A stretch of DNA of 11,149 nucleotides from Oscillospiraceae bacterium (GCA_902795095.1 CADBKB010000045.1:1-11149); one strand, 5' to 3'. Shown: positions 1 through 5,942, counted from the first letter of the stretch. Numbers and translations: made by a program. Notes: generated by a model from the letters alone, not told the origin.

Positions 1-278
1 CTGGGGAAATAGAGCAGGTCGGCCCAGTCAAAGGGGATCGGCTCGATCAGCGTATCCACGCGGCGGATCTCACAGGGAATGCCCATCAGACAGCTGATGT
101 GCATGATCGCCATCAGGTCTCCCCTGCCGCCGTGCAGATTCAGCACATCCGGGAACATCCACGCCACATGAATGCCGCGCTGCTCTTCGCTCAGGCCAAG
201 CACTGTGTGGTTCAGAAGGCGCTTCTGATCCTTGCGGCTGCCGGCGCGAACCGCCTGGAAGCGTTCAAAATTGTCCAT
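1..278 (-). CDS. gatD: GatD, lipid II isoglutaminyl synthase glutaminase subunit (partial, 3' end missing)
   Basis: This is the N-terminal 92 codons of a class I glutamine amidotransferase of the CobB/CobQ-like type. In the MurT-GatD complex, GatD hydrolyses glutamine and passes ammonia to MurT, which amidates the D-glutamate of lipid II at the membrane. The call rests on the VAWMFPDVLNLHGGRGD segment (about residues 38-54), which matches the start of the GatD fold, and on position directly after murT. The ATG follows the murT TAA with no gap, and an AGGAGG lies 9 nt upstream inside the end of murT, so the two are translationally coupled. The expected nucleophilic Cys and catalytic His lie beyond the left edge and cannot be checked. 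About 35 charged residues precede the usual start of the domain; staphylococcal GatD begins almost at the domain, so this extension is unusual. Family assignment is good; completeness is unknown. Confidence 0.85.
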   Translation of the reverse strand, partial: MDNFERFQAVRAGSRKDQKRLLNHTVLGLSEEQRGIHVAWMFPDVLNLHGGRGDLMAIMHISCLMGIPCEIRRVDTLIEPIPFDWADLLYFP

Positions 279-1613
279 TTACGCCATCCTCCTTACCTTG
301 AAGTAGGGGATCTCCTCAACGAGATACACGTCGTCGCCGGGCAGATCCTTCAGAACGGCGGTCAGGGTCTCCTCCCGGTTGTCGGGCAGGGCGATGAGAT
401 CCTTTTCTTCGAAGCCGTCATAGGCAAAGCGCACAGCGCAGGAGCGGCCCATCGCCTCGGACATCAGCAGGCACTTGTTCACACCGGAGCGCTTGAGGGC
501 CCGCAGGTCGCAATCGAAGAGATAATGGGAAATGACCAGGGGCGGATAGAAATCCAGGTACTCGTCAAAGCCCATCATGAAAATCTTCTCCCGCGGATCC
601 TGGCTGATCAGATTTATGGAGGACTGCATGGTCTCCGGGTTCTCCTGCTTCATCTTGATATAGTGCAGCCGCTTGCCCGCCAGGGTGCGGTTCTCCAGGC
701 GGCCGCGGATGTTCACAAAGGCCTCCATGGCGGCCTGGATCTTCTCCTCCGCCAGGCCCAGCTCCCGGGCCACACCCACTGCCAGCACATAGCTGTAGAC
801 AAAGTAGGGCATATTGAAGTTCATGGCATAGCGGACGCCGTCCACGCAGAAGGTCTTGCCCTCAAAATCGATATCCTCCGCCAGATAATCCGGCCGCTCT
901 CCGCCGAAGCCGCACACCGTGCAGGCAAAGGGGCCGATATTCGCCACGTTGTATTTAGAGAATCGCACGGGGTTATGGCACTTGGGGCAGGGCATGCCCA
1001 CGCCGAAGAAGTCATCCTCCTTGTCGAAGGAACGGGCGTTTTCCGCCACGCCGTAGGTGACCGTGCGGCCCGCGAATGCCCGCAGGGAGCTGGCATTGGG
1101 CTCGTCGGCATTGGCAAAGAGAGTCGCGCTGTCATCCAGAGCCTGGGAAACGCGGCCCACGATATAGGAGGGCTCGCCGTTGCGCTGGCACTGGTCGCGC
1201 TGGATGTTGGTGACGCAGACATATTTGGCAGGAAGCTGCTCCCGGATGAACTTGAGGAAGCGCTCGTCCGTCTCCATGACCACATATTCCTTGCGGAAGC
1301 GACCGCCCAGGCTGCAGTCGGCGATCAGCGCGGTGGCCACGCCGGACAGGAGGTTCGCGCCCATAAGGTTGGCGCTCACGGCGCAGCCGGACCGGGACAG
1401 CACGTGATGGATCATATTGGTGCTGGTGCTCTTGCCGTTGGTGCCGGTGATAAATACCGCCTTGGCGGGATCAATGCCCTTGATATGAGCCACAAACCGG
1501 GGATCCAGCTTCAGCGCCAGCTCGCCGGGCAGGTTGGTGCCGCGGTCCTTCGCAATCAGACGTATTACAACGGCGCACAGCTTGGCAGCCCAAAGCGCCA
1601 GATAAAATCGCAT
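279..1613 (-). CDS. murT: MurT, lipid II isoglutaminyl synthase Mur-ligase-like subunit
   Basis: A 444-residue Mur-ligase-family protein, close to the roughly 440 residues usual for MurT. With GatD it uses ATP and glutamine-derived ammonia to convert D-Glu of the lipid II stem peptide to D-isoglutamine on the cytoplasmic face of the membrane. Visible features are the N-terminal MRFYLALWAAKL typical of the family, the P-loop GTNGKSTSTN (residues 57-66), a four-Cys zinc ribbon inserted in the central domain (CPKC at 209-212 and CTVC at 231-234), and a C-terminal DUF1727 domain (about 315-444). Asp367 in LFDCD lies where the MurT aspartate completing the GatD catalytic triad is expected (my alignment by eye). 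The usual NDxxADGxDxSW stretch before it is replaced by GFDEYLDFYPPLVISHY. The start at 1613 is preferred over an in-frame ATG at 1664: it has GGGAG six bases upstream and gives the canonical N-terminus, while 1664 is only about 10 nt from the predicted transcription start and would add 17 atypical residues. Confidence 0.93.
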   Translation of the reverse strand: MRFYLALWAAKLCAVVIRLIAKDRGTNLPGELALKLDPRFVAHIKGIDPAKAVFITGTNGKSTSTNMIHHVLSRSGCAVSANLMGANLLSGVATALIADCSLGGRFRKEYVVMETDERFLKFIREQLPAKYVCVTNIQRDQCQRNGEPSYIVGRVSQALDDSATLFANADEPNASSLRAFAGRTVTYGVAENARSFDKEDDFFGVGMPCPKCHNPVRFSKYNVANIGPFACTVCGFGGERPDYLAEDIDFEGKTFCVDGVRYAMNFNMPYFVYSYVLAVGVARELGLAEEKIQAAMEAFVNIRGRLENRTLAGKRLHYIKMKQENPETMQSSINLISQDPREKIFMMGFDEYLDFYPPLVISHYLFDCDLRALKRSGVNKCLLMSEAMGRSCAVRFAYDGFEEKDLIALPDNREETLTAVLKDLPGDDVYLVEEIPYFKVRRMA

Positions 1614-1619
1614 GTCTAT

Positions 1620-1624
1620 CTCCC
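1620..1624 (-). promoter_or_regulatory. Ribosome binding site that sets the murT start
   Basis: GGGAG on the minus strand with a 6-nt spacer (ATAGAC) to the ATG at 1613. It decides in favour of this start over the upstream in-frame ATG at 1664. The same GAAAGGGAGATA string precedes the DUF4298 gene start at 4364. Confidence 0.75.
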
Positions 1625-1680
1625 TTTCTACGCACAGCGCAGCGGCAAGCCGTTCCCGCGCCATGTGCTCTTATCGAGTG

Positions 1681-1709
1681 ATTATACGTGAATTGGCCTT
1701 AAAAGTCAA
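1681..1709 (-). promoter_or_regulatory. Sigma-A-type promoter of murT-gatD
   Basis: On the minus strand, -35 TTGACT (1704-1709), a 17-bp spacer and -10 TATAAT (1681-1686). Transcription should begin near 1674, giving a leader of about 60 nt before the murT ATG at 1613. Both hexamers are near consensus. The promoter lies between the stop codon of the LTA-synthase-like gene and murT, so murT-gatD can be expressed independently of it. Confidence 0.85.
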
Positions 1710-1715
1710 TACAAC

Positions 1716-1753
1716 ATGATAATTTATTTCCAATTTTTCCGCATCATTATCAT
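1716..1753. repeat. AT-rich inverted repeat upstream of the murT promoter
   Basis: Perfect 8-bp arms, ATGATAAT (1716-1723) and ATTATCAT (1746-1753), are separated by 22 bp. The right arm covers the stop codon of the LTA-synthase-like gene, and the whole element lies just upstream of the murT -35 box. It has no GC-rich stem and no adjacent T-run, so it is unlikely to be an efficient terminator. It could be a regulator site or chance; the sequence does not decide. Confidence 0.35.
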
Positions 1754-3882
1754 CCATCGCCGAACACATGGCCGAAATAATCGCAGCTCAGGCAGCCCTT
1801 GCAGTAGGAGATTTTGTTGGAAACGATGGCGTTGATTCGCTCCACATAGTCCTCCGGGATCTGTACATCCTCGCTGACGGGGGTAAAGGTATTGGTGGCG
1901 GCGATATAGGTGCCGAGATCCGTCTTCCAGTCCCAGAACAGGGTCCAGACCAGAGGATCGGAATCGGAGAACACGTCCCGGCCCGGCATCAGTCTGGAGT
2001 CGAATTCCAGGCCGAACAGATTCGACAGCGTCGGCAGGATATCCACACAGGACACGGGATCGTTTACCACGATGGGCGCCTGCTTCTCCAGGCTGCCGCA
2101 CCAGATGATCAGGCGGTTGTGATCGCGCTGGAAATAATCGTTGACCTCATAGCCGTAGAGCTCTGACAGCAGCGGCATATTGCCCAGGGCGGCGTCGTGG
2201 TCCAGGCCGTAGGGGAAATGGTCGGCGGTCATGCAGATGACGGTATCGTCGGCGATGCCCTTCTTCTCCAGCTCGCTCACCAGGTAGCTCAGTCCCGCCT
2301 CCAGCTCCAGATTGCAGGCGATATAACCCTTGACGTCGTCGGAATAAGGAAGGTCCTGCACCTCGTCCCAGTGCTTTTCTGTCATGTCGTTCTCAGAGGG
2401 AGAATAATTGTTGTGACCGCTGACGGTCATATAGTAGATGTTGAAATGCTCCTTGTCGATATAGGTGGGCAGGGTGCCCTGGAACATCTCCAGATCGCTC
2501 TCCGGCCACGCCTTGGTGACGAACTCCTCCATGCCGTTGCCGTAGCCCATATAGCCGTCGGAATAGCCCAGGTTGACGTGGGTCACATCCCGGTCATAAT
2601 AGGTATAGGTGTTGTTGTGATAGGCTTTGCCGTAGTAGCCCAGACGGTTGAGCTGACTGCCCATGGTGTAGTAGTTGTTGTGGCCCACGGTGTCGTTCAT
2701 GGAGCTGCCGCCGTCGGTGGGCAGCATGCCGAAGATATGGGCATATTCGCCGCCGGTGGTGCCCGCGGTGGTGGACTGGGTATAGTCTGTGAAATTGATG
2801 CCCTTGGTGGCCAGGCGATAGAGGGTGGGGGTCAGCTTGGGATCGATGACCTCGGCGCTGAAGGCTTCGGCGGTGATCATGATGAGGTTCTTTCCCTTGA
2901 ACAGCCCGGTATACTCGTTCTGCTTCGTCGGCTTCAGCGTGGCCACATACTCGTCCATCTCCGCCGCGGTGCCGCTTGCCTCCTCTGCCAGAGCTTTGAA
3001 GTCGATGTCCAGCTTGTTATAGCCGTAGGAGACGGGCGCGGCGGGCTTGGCAGCGCCGGCGTGGGAATCGGTCTGAGCAGCGTCGGTCTGCTCCGCTTCC
3101 TCGCCCGCGCCGGTTTCGGTGTCTTCGGCCTGCTCCGTCTCGAAGCCCACCTTTTTGGATCCGAAGAGATTGTTCCGGATATCCCGGCGGACGCCGGTCA
3201 TCAGGCCGAAATTATCCACCGCGTTCTGGAAATTATACCGGGCGGAATGGGCATTGTGATACACCGGCACCACGCGCACCAGCAGCAGGGCAGCCAGGAA
3301 CAGGATCGCCCCCTGGAGGGCAAGGCTGAGCCGAAGTCCCCGCCGGGGCGGCTTGCAGGAATCCAGCCGCATGCCAAACAGGAAGTACACGATCGCCGGA
3401 ATATAGAACAGGAAGATGTGCCACAGGCCGCCGGCGCTGAACACCAGCTTGAGCGTCTCCTTCATGAAGCCCGTGAGCATATGGCCTGCGCCGTTGAAGA
3501 TCGTATGAAGATCGTAAAAGACCTTGAACTGGCGGTAGATGAAGTACTCAATGCAGAACAGCAGGGGGATGATCAGGAGCATGATCCGCTTGATCTTCCG
3601 GTTGCCCCTGCGGGTTTTGGCGATGGAGGCGATCAGCCAGAGGACCATGCCAAGCACAGCGCTGAACAGCAGAATGAGCAGCAGGTTGAAGCCCGCCGGC
3701 CGGACCGAGGTGGAAAACTTGAATACCAGCTCATCGTAGAAGATCGCGATGCCAAGCAGCCATCTCGACAGGATCTGGCGCAGGGGGGTGCGGCCCGGGG
3801 CAGTCCTTTGGCGGGAGGCTCCGCGGGGACTGCTGCCCGCGCTCCGGGCTCTGGTGTTGCGTTGTGCGTCTGTATATGCCAT
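1750..3882 (-). CDS. LTA synthase family membrane sulfatase-fold protein (phosphoglycerol transferase-like)
   Basis: A 710-residue membrane enzyme with the LtaS plan. A basic Ser/Arg-rich cytoplasmic tail (1-40) is followed by about five membrane segments (roughly 41-57, 63-88, 97-117, 152-171, 186-207), an acidic Ala/Glu/Thr-rich linker (246-284) and an extracellular sulfatase-fold domain (about 330-685). Metal and catalytic positions of the family are visible: Glu339 in ITAEAFS, Thr376 in AGTTGGEY as the likely nucleophile, His490 in SGHNN, and Asp554-His555 in TADHF. The HNNTYTYYDRD segment (422-432) resembles the LtaS head-group-binding region. LtaS enzymes transfer glycerol phosphate from phosphatidylglycerol to a growing wall polymer outside the cell; the exact acceptor here cannot be told. 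Odd: the protein ends with a CxxCxxC cluster (Cys694, 697, 700) after the domain. The start has GGAGAG seven bases upstream and its own promoter. The next genes downstream are murT-gatD, consistent with an envelope role. Confidence 0.88.
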   Translation of the reverse strand: MAYTDAQRNTRARSAGSSPRGASRQRTAPGRTPLRQILSRWLLGIAIFYDELVFKFSTSVRPAGFNLLLILLFSAVLGMVLWLIASIAKTRRGNRKIKRIMLLIIPLLFCIEYFIYRQFKVFYDLHTIFNGAGHMLTGFMKETLKLVFSAGGLWHIFLFYIPAIVYFLFGMRLDSCKPPRRGLRLSLALQGAILFLAALLLVRVVPVYHNAHSARYNFQNAVDNFGLMTGVRRDIRNNLFGSKKVGFETEQAEDTETGAGEEAEQTDAAQTDSHAGAAKPAAPVSYGYNKLDIDFKALAEEASGTAAEMDEYVATLKPTKQNEYTGLFKGKNLIMITAEAFSAEVIDPKLTPTLYRLATKGINFTDYTQSTTAGTTGGEYAHIFGMLPTDGGSSMNDTVGHNNYYTMGSQLNRLGYYGKAYHNNTYTYYDRDVTHVNLGYSDGYMGYGNGMEEFVTKAWPESDLEMFQGTLPTYIDKEHFNIYYMTVSGHNNYSPSENDMTEKHWDEVQDLPYSDDVKGYIACNLELEAGLSYLVSELEKKGIADDTVICMTADHFPYGLDHDAALGNMPLLSELYGYEVNDYFQRDHNRLIIWCGSLEKQAPIVVNDPVSCVDILPTLSNLFGLEFDSRLMPGRDVFSDSDPLVWTLFWDWKTDLGTYIAATNTFTPVSEDVQIPEDYVERINAIVSNKISYCKGCLSCDYFGHVFGDG

Positions 3883-3910
3883 AGTGATCTCTCCATATTA
3901 TCAAAGGCGT

Positions 3911-3923
3911 CCGGCGGCGCCGG
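3911..3923 (-). other. Small GC hairpin in the leader of the LTA-synthase-like gene
   Basis: CCGGC-GGC-GCCGG forms a 5-bp stem with a 3-nt loop in the otherwise AT-rich 66-nt leader between the predicted transcription start (about 3949) and the ATG at 3882. No T-run follows it, so it is not a terminator. It could affect mRNA stability or translation, or be incidental. Confidence 0.3.
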
Positions 3924-3955
3924 CCGTCGAAAAAGCCTGTTTGCTTATCTATTTG

Positions 3956-3984
3956 ATTATATCATTATCTTGTGCATTTATCAA
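3956..3984 (-). promoter_or_regulatory. Sigma-A-type promoter of the LTA-synthase-like gene
   Basis: On the minus strand, -35 TTGATA (3979-3984), a 17-bp spacer and a perfect -10 TATAAT (3956-3961), in an AT-rich stretch just downstream of the DUF4298 terminator. The predicted start near 3949 gives a leader of about 66 nt. Confidence 0.85.
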
Positions 3985-4015
3985 CAAAAAATCACTAAAT
4001 ATGCCATAATCTTTT

Positions 4016-4050
4016 AAAAGCAGGCCCGCCCTCTATGTCGGGCGGGCCTG
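4016..4050 (-). terminator. Rho-independent terminator of the DUF4298 gene
   Basis: An 11-bp GC-rich stem, CAGGCCCGCCC (4021-4031) with GGGCGGGCCTG (4040-4050), and an 8-nt loop. On the minus strand it is followed by C and then TTTT. It lies 20 bp past the DUF4298 stop codon and 32 bp before the -35 box of the next gene, so it insulates the two units. Confidence 0.85.
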
Positions 4051-4070
4051 TTCAGCGCGCTGGCGCGGCG

Positions 4071-4364
4071 TCATATCCAGTTTTGCAGCATGTCCGTCGC
4101 CAGTCGGAGCATCCGGAAAGCGGTATCCCGAAGCTCGGTGATCTGATCGTAGACCAGGTCCTCCGACAGCACGCCGGCGGCCACGCCCTCCGGCAGCGTC
4201 CCCTCCCTGTCCCGGTACCAGCTTTCGCTGCCGTAGTAGGCGAACAGGTCGGCGGCGGCGTCGCCCAGCGCCTCCACCCCGTCGAGCTGTTCGTTCAGCG
4301 CCTTCGTCGCGGCGGTGCATTTGTTCAGACAGGCTTCCATTTTCTCAATGCGTGAAAGATCCAT
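4071..4364 (-). CDS. DUF4298 domain-containing protein
   Basis: A 97-residue, probably cytoplasmic, largely helical protein with no signal peptide or membrane segment. It matches the uncharacterised DUF4298 family: an N-terminal helical part starting RIEKME, then YYGSESWYRD (about residues 43-52), LPEG and the family's characteristic GVLSEDLVYDQI near residues 64-75. Full length is typical of the family. No biochemical function is established to my knowledge. The ATG at 4364 has GGGAG eight bases upstream. The gene is transcribed alone, ending in its own terminator, and diverges from the rrf2 gene across a 150-bp intergenic region. I could not find a convincing promoter for it there. Adjacency to wall genes may be incidental. 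Confidence 0.87.
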   Translation of the reverse strand: MDLSRIEKMEACLNKCTAATKALNEQLDGVEALGDAAADLFAYYGSESWYRDREGTLPEGVAAGVLSEDLVYDQITELRDTAFRMLRLATDMLQNWI

Positions 4365-4405
4365 GGTCGTATCTCCCTTTCTTATCTTTGATGCGGAAAT
4401 CTGCG

Positions 4406-4426
4406 CGGCTGTGCAGGCGGCAGCCG
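4406..4426. other. Hairpin-forming dyad in the DUF4298/rrf2 intergenic region
   Basis: CGGCTG (4406-4411) and CAGCCG (4421-4426) form a 6-bp stem around a 9-nt loop. The dyad falls in the likely leader of the DUF4298 gene (minus strand), about 40 nt before its start codon. No T-run follows on the minus strand. A structural role in the leader is possible but unsupported. Confidence 0.25.
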
Positions 4427-4465
4427 TTTATTGGCAGCTTTTTCCGGTTTTTTGTGATTTTTCTG

Positions 4466-4494
4466 TTGAATTCATATTTGCCCTCTGGTATAAT
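4466..4494 (+). promoter_or_regulatory. Sigma-A-type promoter of the rrf2 gene
   Basis: -35 TTGAAT (4466-4471), 17-bp spacer, -10 TATAAT (4489-4494). Transcription should begin near 4501, so the leader is only about 14 nt and the Shine-Dalgarno element (4503-4508) begins almost at the 5' end of the mRNA. Confidence 0.85.
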
Positions 4495-4502
4495 AGGAAA
4501 TA
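4475..4502. promoter_or_regulatory. Possible operator overlapping the rrf2 -10 box
   Basis: An imperfect dyad, TATTTGCC (4475-4482) with GGAAATA (4496-4502), brackets the -10 box. Rrf2-family proteins commonly repress their own promoters from sites in this position. The arms differ by one inserted base and I do not recognise a known Rrf2 motif, so this is a weak candidate. Confidence 0.25.
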
Positions 4503-4514
4503 GAGGTGAAACAA

Positions 4515-4946
4515 ATGCTGATTTCAACGAAGGGCCGCTACGCGCTGCGGGTGCTGATCGACATGGCCGAGCACGGGGCGACCGATTACATTCCCCTCAA
4601 GGAAATCGCCCAGCGGCAGGAAATCTCGGAAAAGTATCTCGAGAGCATTGTCAAGGAGCTGGTAAAGGCCAAGATCGTGACCGGCGTCCGGGGCAAGGGC
4701 GGCGGCTATCGGCTGTGCCTGGACCCGGAGCGGATCAACATCGGTGACATCCTGCGCCTGATGGAGGGCAGTCTTGCGCCTGTGGCCTGTCTGGAGGACG
4801 GCGCACTTCCCTGCCCCCGCGCCGCAGAATGCCGGACCCTGGAATTCTGGCGCGGTCTGGACGAAGTGATCAGGAAGTATGCCGGGTCATACTGCCTGGC
4901 CGATTTCATGCGCGCCGCACAGTCTGGCAACGAATACTGCATCTGA
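4515..4946 (+). CDS. Rrf2 family transcriptional regulator, IscR-like with three cysteines
   Basis: A 143-residue DNA-binding regulator. It starts with the family hallmark MLISTKGRYALRVLIDMA, followed by the winged-helix recognition region IPLKEIAQRQEISEKYLES (about 26-44) and the wing GVRGKGGGYRL (57-67). Three cysteines, Cys92, Cys100 and Cys106, sit where IscR carries its Fe-S ligands (92, 98, 104), with spacing CX7CX5C instead of CX5CX5C. A cluster- or redox-sensing role is therefore likely but unproven. The ATG at 4515 is chosen over an in-frame GTG at 4506 because that GTG is part of the Shine-Dalgarno GAGGTG, and the ATG gives the canonical N-terminus. It has its own promoter and terminator and is monocistronic. 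The usual partners of IscR-type genes (cysteine desulfurase, scaffold) are absent nearby, so its targets are unknown. Confidence 0.93.
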   Translation: MLISTKGRYALRVLIDMAEHGATDYIPLKEIAQRQEISEKYLESIVKELVKAKIVTGVRGKGGGYRLCLDPERINIGDILRLMEGSLAPVACLEDGALPCPRAAECRTLEFWRGLDEVIRKYAGSYCLADFMRAAQSGNEYCI

Positions 4947-4988
4947 CCCATCCCCGCCTTCCCCGCCGGCGGATCGGAGACAACATAC

Positions 4989-5025
4989 CGGAGAAAGCAT
5001 GGTTTTCTGCTTTCTCCGTTTTTTT
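4989..5025 (+). terminator. Rho-independent terminator of the rrf2 gene
   Basis: An 11-bp stem, CGGAGAAAGCA (4989-4999) with TGCTTTCTCCG (5008-5018), and an 8-nt loop, followed by seven T residues (5019-5025). It lies 42 bp after the rrf2 stop codon. It also lies 4 bp past the end of the convergent esterase gene, but lacks a T-run on that side, so termination of the esterase transcript here would be weaker. Confidence 0.92.
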
Positions 5026-5029
5026 GCCC

Positions 5030-5788
5030 TCAGCAACGGGATCCCTGCTGTCCGTGCGCCGTCCGCCGGCGCAGCCAGTCGGTCACCGCCCGGGCAACCT
5101 CCTCCAGATGGCGGTCGTAGCAGTGGGTATCGCCGGCAATGGGCACAAAGGCAGCACTGCGGTAGCGGCTGGCAGCCAGGCGCCCGCAGCGGACGTCCAC
5201 CGTTGCGTCTTCGGTGCCGTGGACAAGGAGCACCGGGCCGTCGTAGCGGTCGATGGCCTCCTCCACACGGATCGTCCGGGCCACGCGCAGGTAGCTCCCG
5301 TCCAGGCCCCAGGGGGCAAGGGCCGCAGGGATCCTGTCCGGATCGAAGCGCACGCCCAGAAAGACGCCCTCTCTCGCCTGCGCCGGGATCATCCATGCCG
5401 GCGACAGGAGGATCAGGCCGGCAATGTGCTCCCGCATCATCGCTCCGGCCAGCATGGCGGTGAGGCCGCCCTGGGAATGGCCGCAGAGGTACAGCTCTGT
5501 CACAAAATCCAGGCTTCGGGCATAGTCGATCACCGCCCGGGCATTGCGCAGCCAATGCGCAAGGGTATGGCGGGTGAAATCGCCGTCGCTGCCGCCATGG
5601 CCGTACATATCCACCCGCAGCGCAGCGCAGCCGGCATCCCGGATGGCCTGGGATACGGCCAGGATGTGCCGCTCTTCCATATGCCCGGTGAAGCCGTGGA
5701 TGACGATCACCAGCGGACAGCGCGCCGGGCTGTCGGCGGGCATATCCAGCTTCATATGAAGCCGCATCCCCTCCTGCGTGAGAAACAT
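5030..5788 (-). CDS. Alpha/beta hydrolase, Est1E-like cinnamoyl/feruloyl esterase
   Basis: A 252-residue serine hydrolase that I recognise as a close relative of the Butyrivibrio cinnamoyl esterase Est1E, with matching segments HGFTGHMEERHI, DMYGHGGSDGDF, GHSQGGL and GDTHCYDRHLE. Est1E-type enzymes release ferulic and coumaric acids esterified to arabinose on plant xylan or pectin fragments. The triad is visible: Ser105 in GHSQG, Asp194 in HGTED (probable) and His222 in GDTHC; HGFTG (31-35) supplies the oxyanion hole. There is no signal peptide, so it should act in the cytoplasm on imported oligosaccharides. The start at 5788 is chosen because AAAGGAG lies 8 nt upstream and a promoter lies just beyond. 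The frame stays open to 6001, but that extension would cover the promoter and the start of the divergent gene. It shares its 154-bp upstream region with the surface beta-helix hydrolase, which suggests a common substrate and common control. Confidence 0.9.
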   Translation of the reverse strand: MFLTQEGMRLHMKLDMPADSPARCPLVIVIHGFTGHMEERHILAVSQAIRDAGCAALRVDMYGHGGSDGDFTRHTLAHWLRNARAVIDYARSLDFVTELYLCGHSQGGLTAMLAGAMMREHIAGLILLSPAWMIPAQAREGVFLGVRFDPDRIPAALAPWGLDGSYLRVARTIRVEEAIDRYDGPVLLVHGTEDATVDVRCGRLAASRYRSAAFVPIAGDTHCYDRHLEEVARAVTDWLRRRTAHGQQGSRC

Positions 5789-5796
5789 CCGCTCCG

Positions 5797-5803
5797 CTCC
5801 TTT
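5797..5803 (-). promoter_or_regulatory. Ribosome binding site that sets the esterase start
   Basis: AAAGGAG on the minus strand, 8 nt before the ATG at 5788. It supports a 252-residue cytoplasmic protein rather than the 323-residue open frame, whose extra N-terminus would falsely suggest a hydrophobic leader. Confidence 0.8.
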
Positions 5804-5820
5804 CCCGTGGGTCTGATTGC

Positions 5821-5849
5821 AGTATACATGGAGAACGGAAAAAAAGCAA
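5821..5849 (-). promoter_or_regulatory. Promoter of the esterase gene
   Basis: On the minus strand, -35 TTGCTT (5844-5849), 17-bp spacer with a T-run, -10 TATACT (5821-5826). The predicted start near 5814 gives a leader of about 26 nt. Its -35 box is 22 bp from the -35 box of the divergent hydrolase promoter, so the two are back to back. Confidence 0.7.
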
Positions 5850-5868
5850 ACACATGCAGAAAAAAACC

Positions 5869-5880
5869 GCATTGCAATGC
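5869..5880. promoter_or_regulatory. Perfect 12-bp palindrome, candidate operator between divergent promoters
   Basis: GCATTGCAATGC is its own reverse complement. It contains the whole -35 box of the hydrolase promoter (TTGCAA, 5872-5877) and lies 20 bp upstream of the -35 box of the esterase promoter. That position would let one dimeric regulator control both genes. A 12-bp perfect palindrome arises by chance about once per 4 kb at even base composition, so position is the main argument. No regulator gene lies beside it. Confidence 0.45.
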
Positions 5881-5900
5881 CCACGGAAGGGGTATATACT
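5872..5900 (+). promoter_or_regulatory. Promoter of the surface beta-helix hydrolase gene
   Basis: -35 TTGCAA (5872-5877), 17-bp spacer, -10 TATACT (5895-5900). Predicted transcription start near 5907, giving a leader of about 36 nt with AAGGAG at 5930-5935, seven bases before the ATG at 5943. The -35 departs from TTGACA and is embedded in a palindrome, as expected for a regulated promoter. Confidence 0.7.
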
Positions 5901-5942
5901 GGGCTTAGACCCCCTTGCAAATCCATGCGAAGGAGAATTGCT

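Noticed and set aside
99..1691. 530-codon plus-strand open frame antisense to murT and gatD
   Set aside because: It lies exactly over a well-supported gene, has no recognisable domain, is rich in His/Ala/Gly/Leu as GC-rich antisense frames are, and has no ribosome site or promoter.
2197..4017. 606-codon plus-strand open frame antisense to the LTA-synthase-like gene
   Set aside because: Low-complexity Val/Gly/His-rich translation mirrors the codon bias of the real gene. It runs through that gene's promoter and has no family signature.
4406..4426. Dyad in the DUF4298/rrf2 gap as a terminator
   Set aside because: The stem is only 6 bp, with no T-run, and no gene reads into it from either side.
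5817..5942. Upstream extension of the hydrolase frame by 42 codons
   Set aside because: It covers the predicted promoter and would bury the signal peptide. The ATG at 5943 has AAGGAG at ideal spacing.
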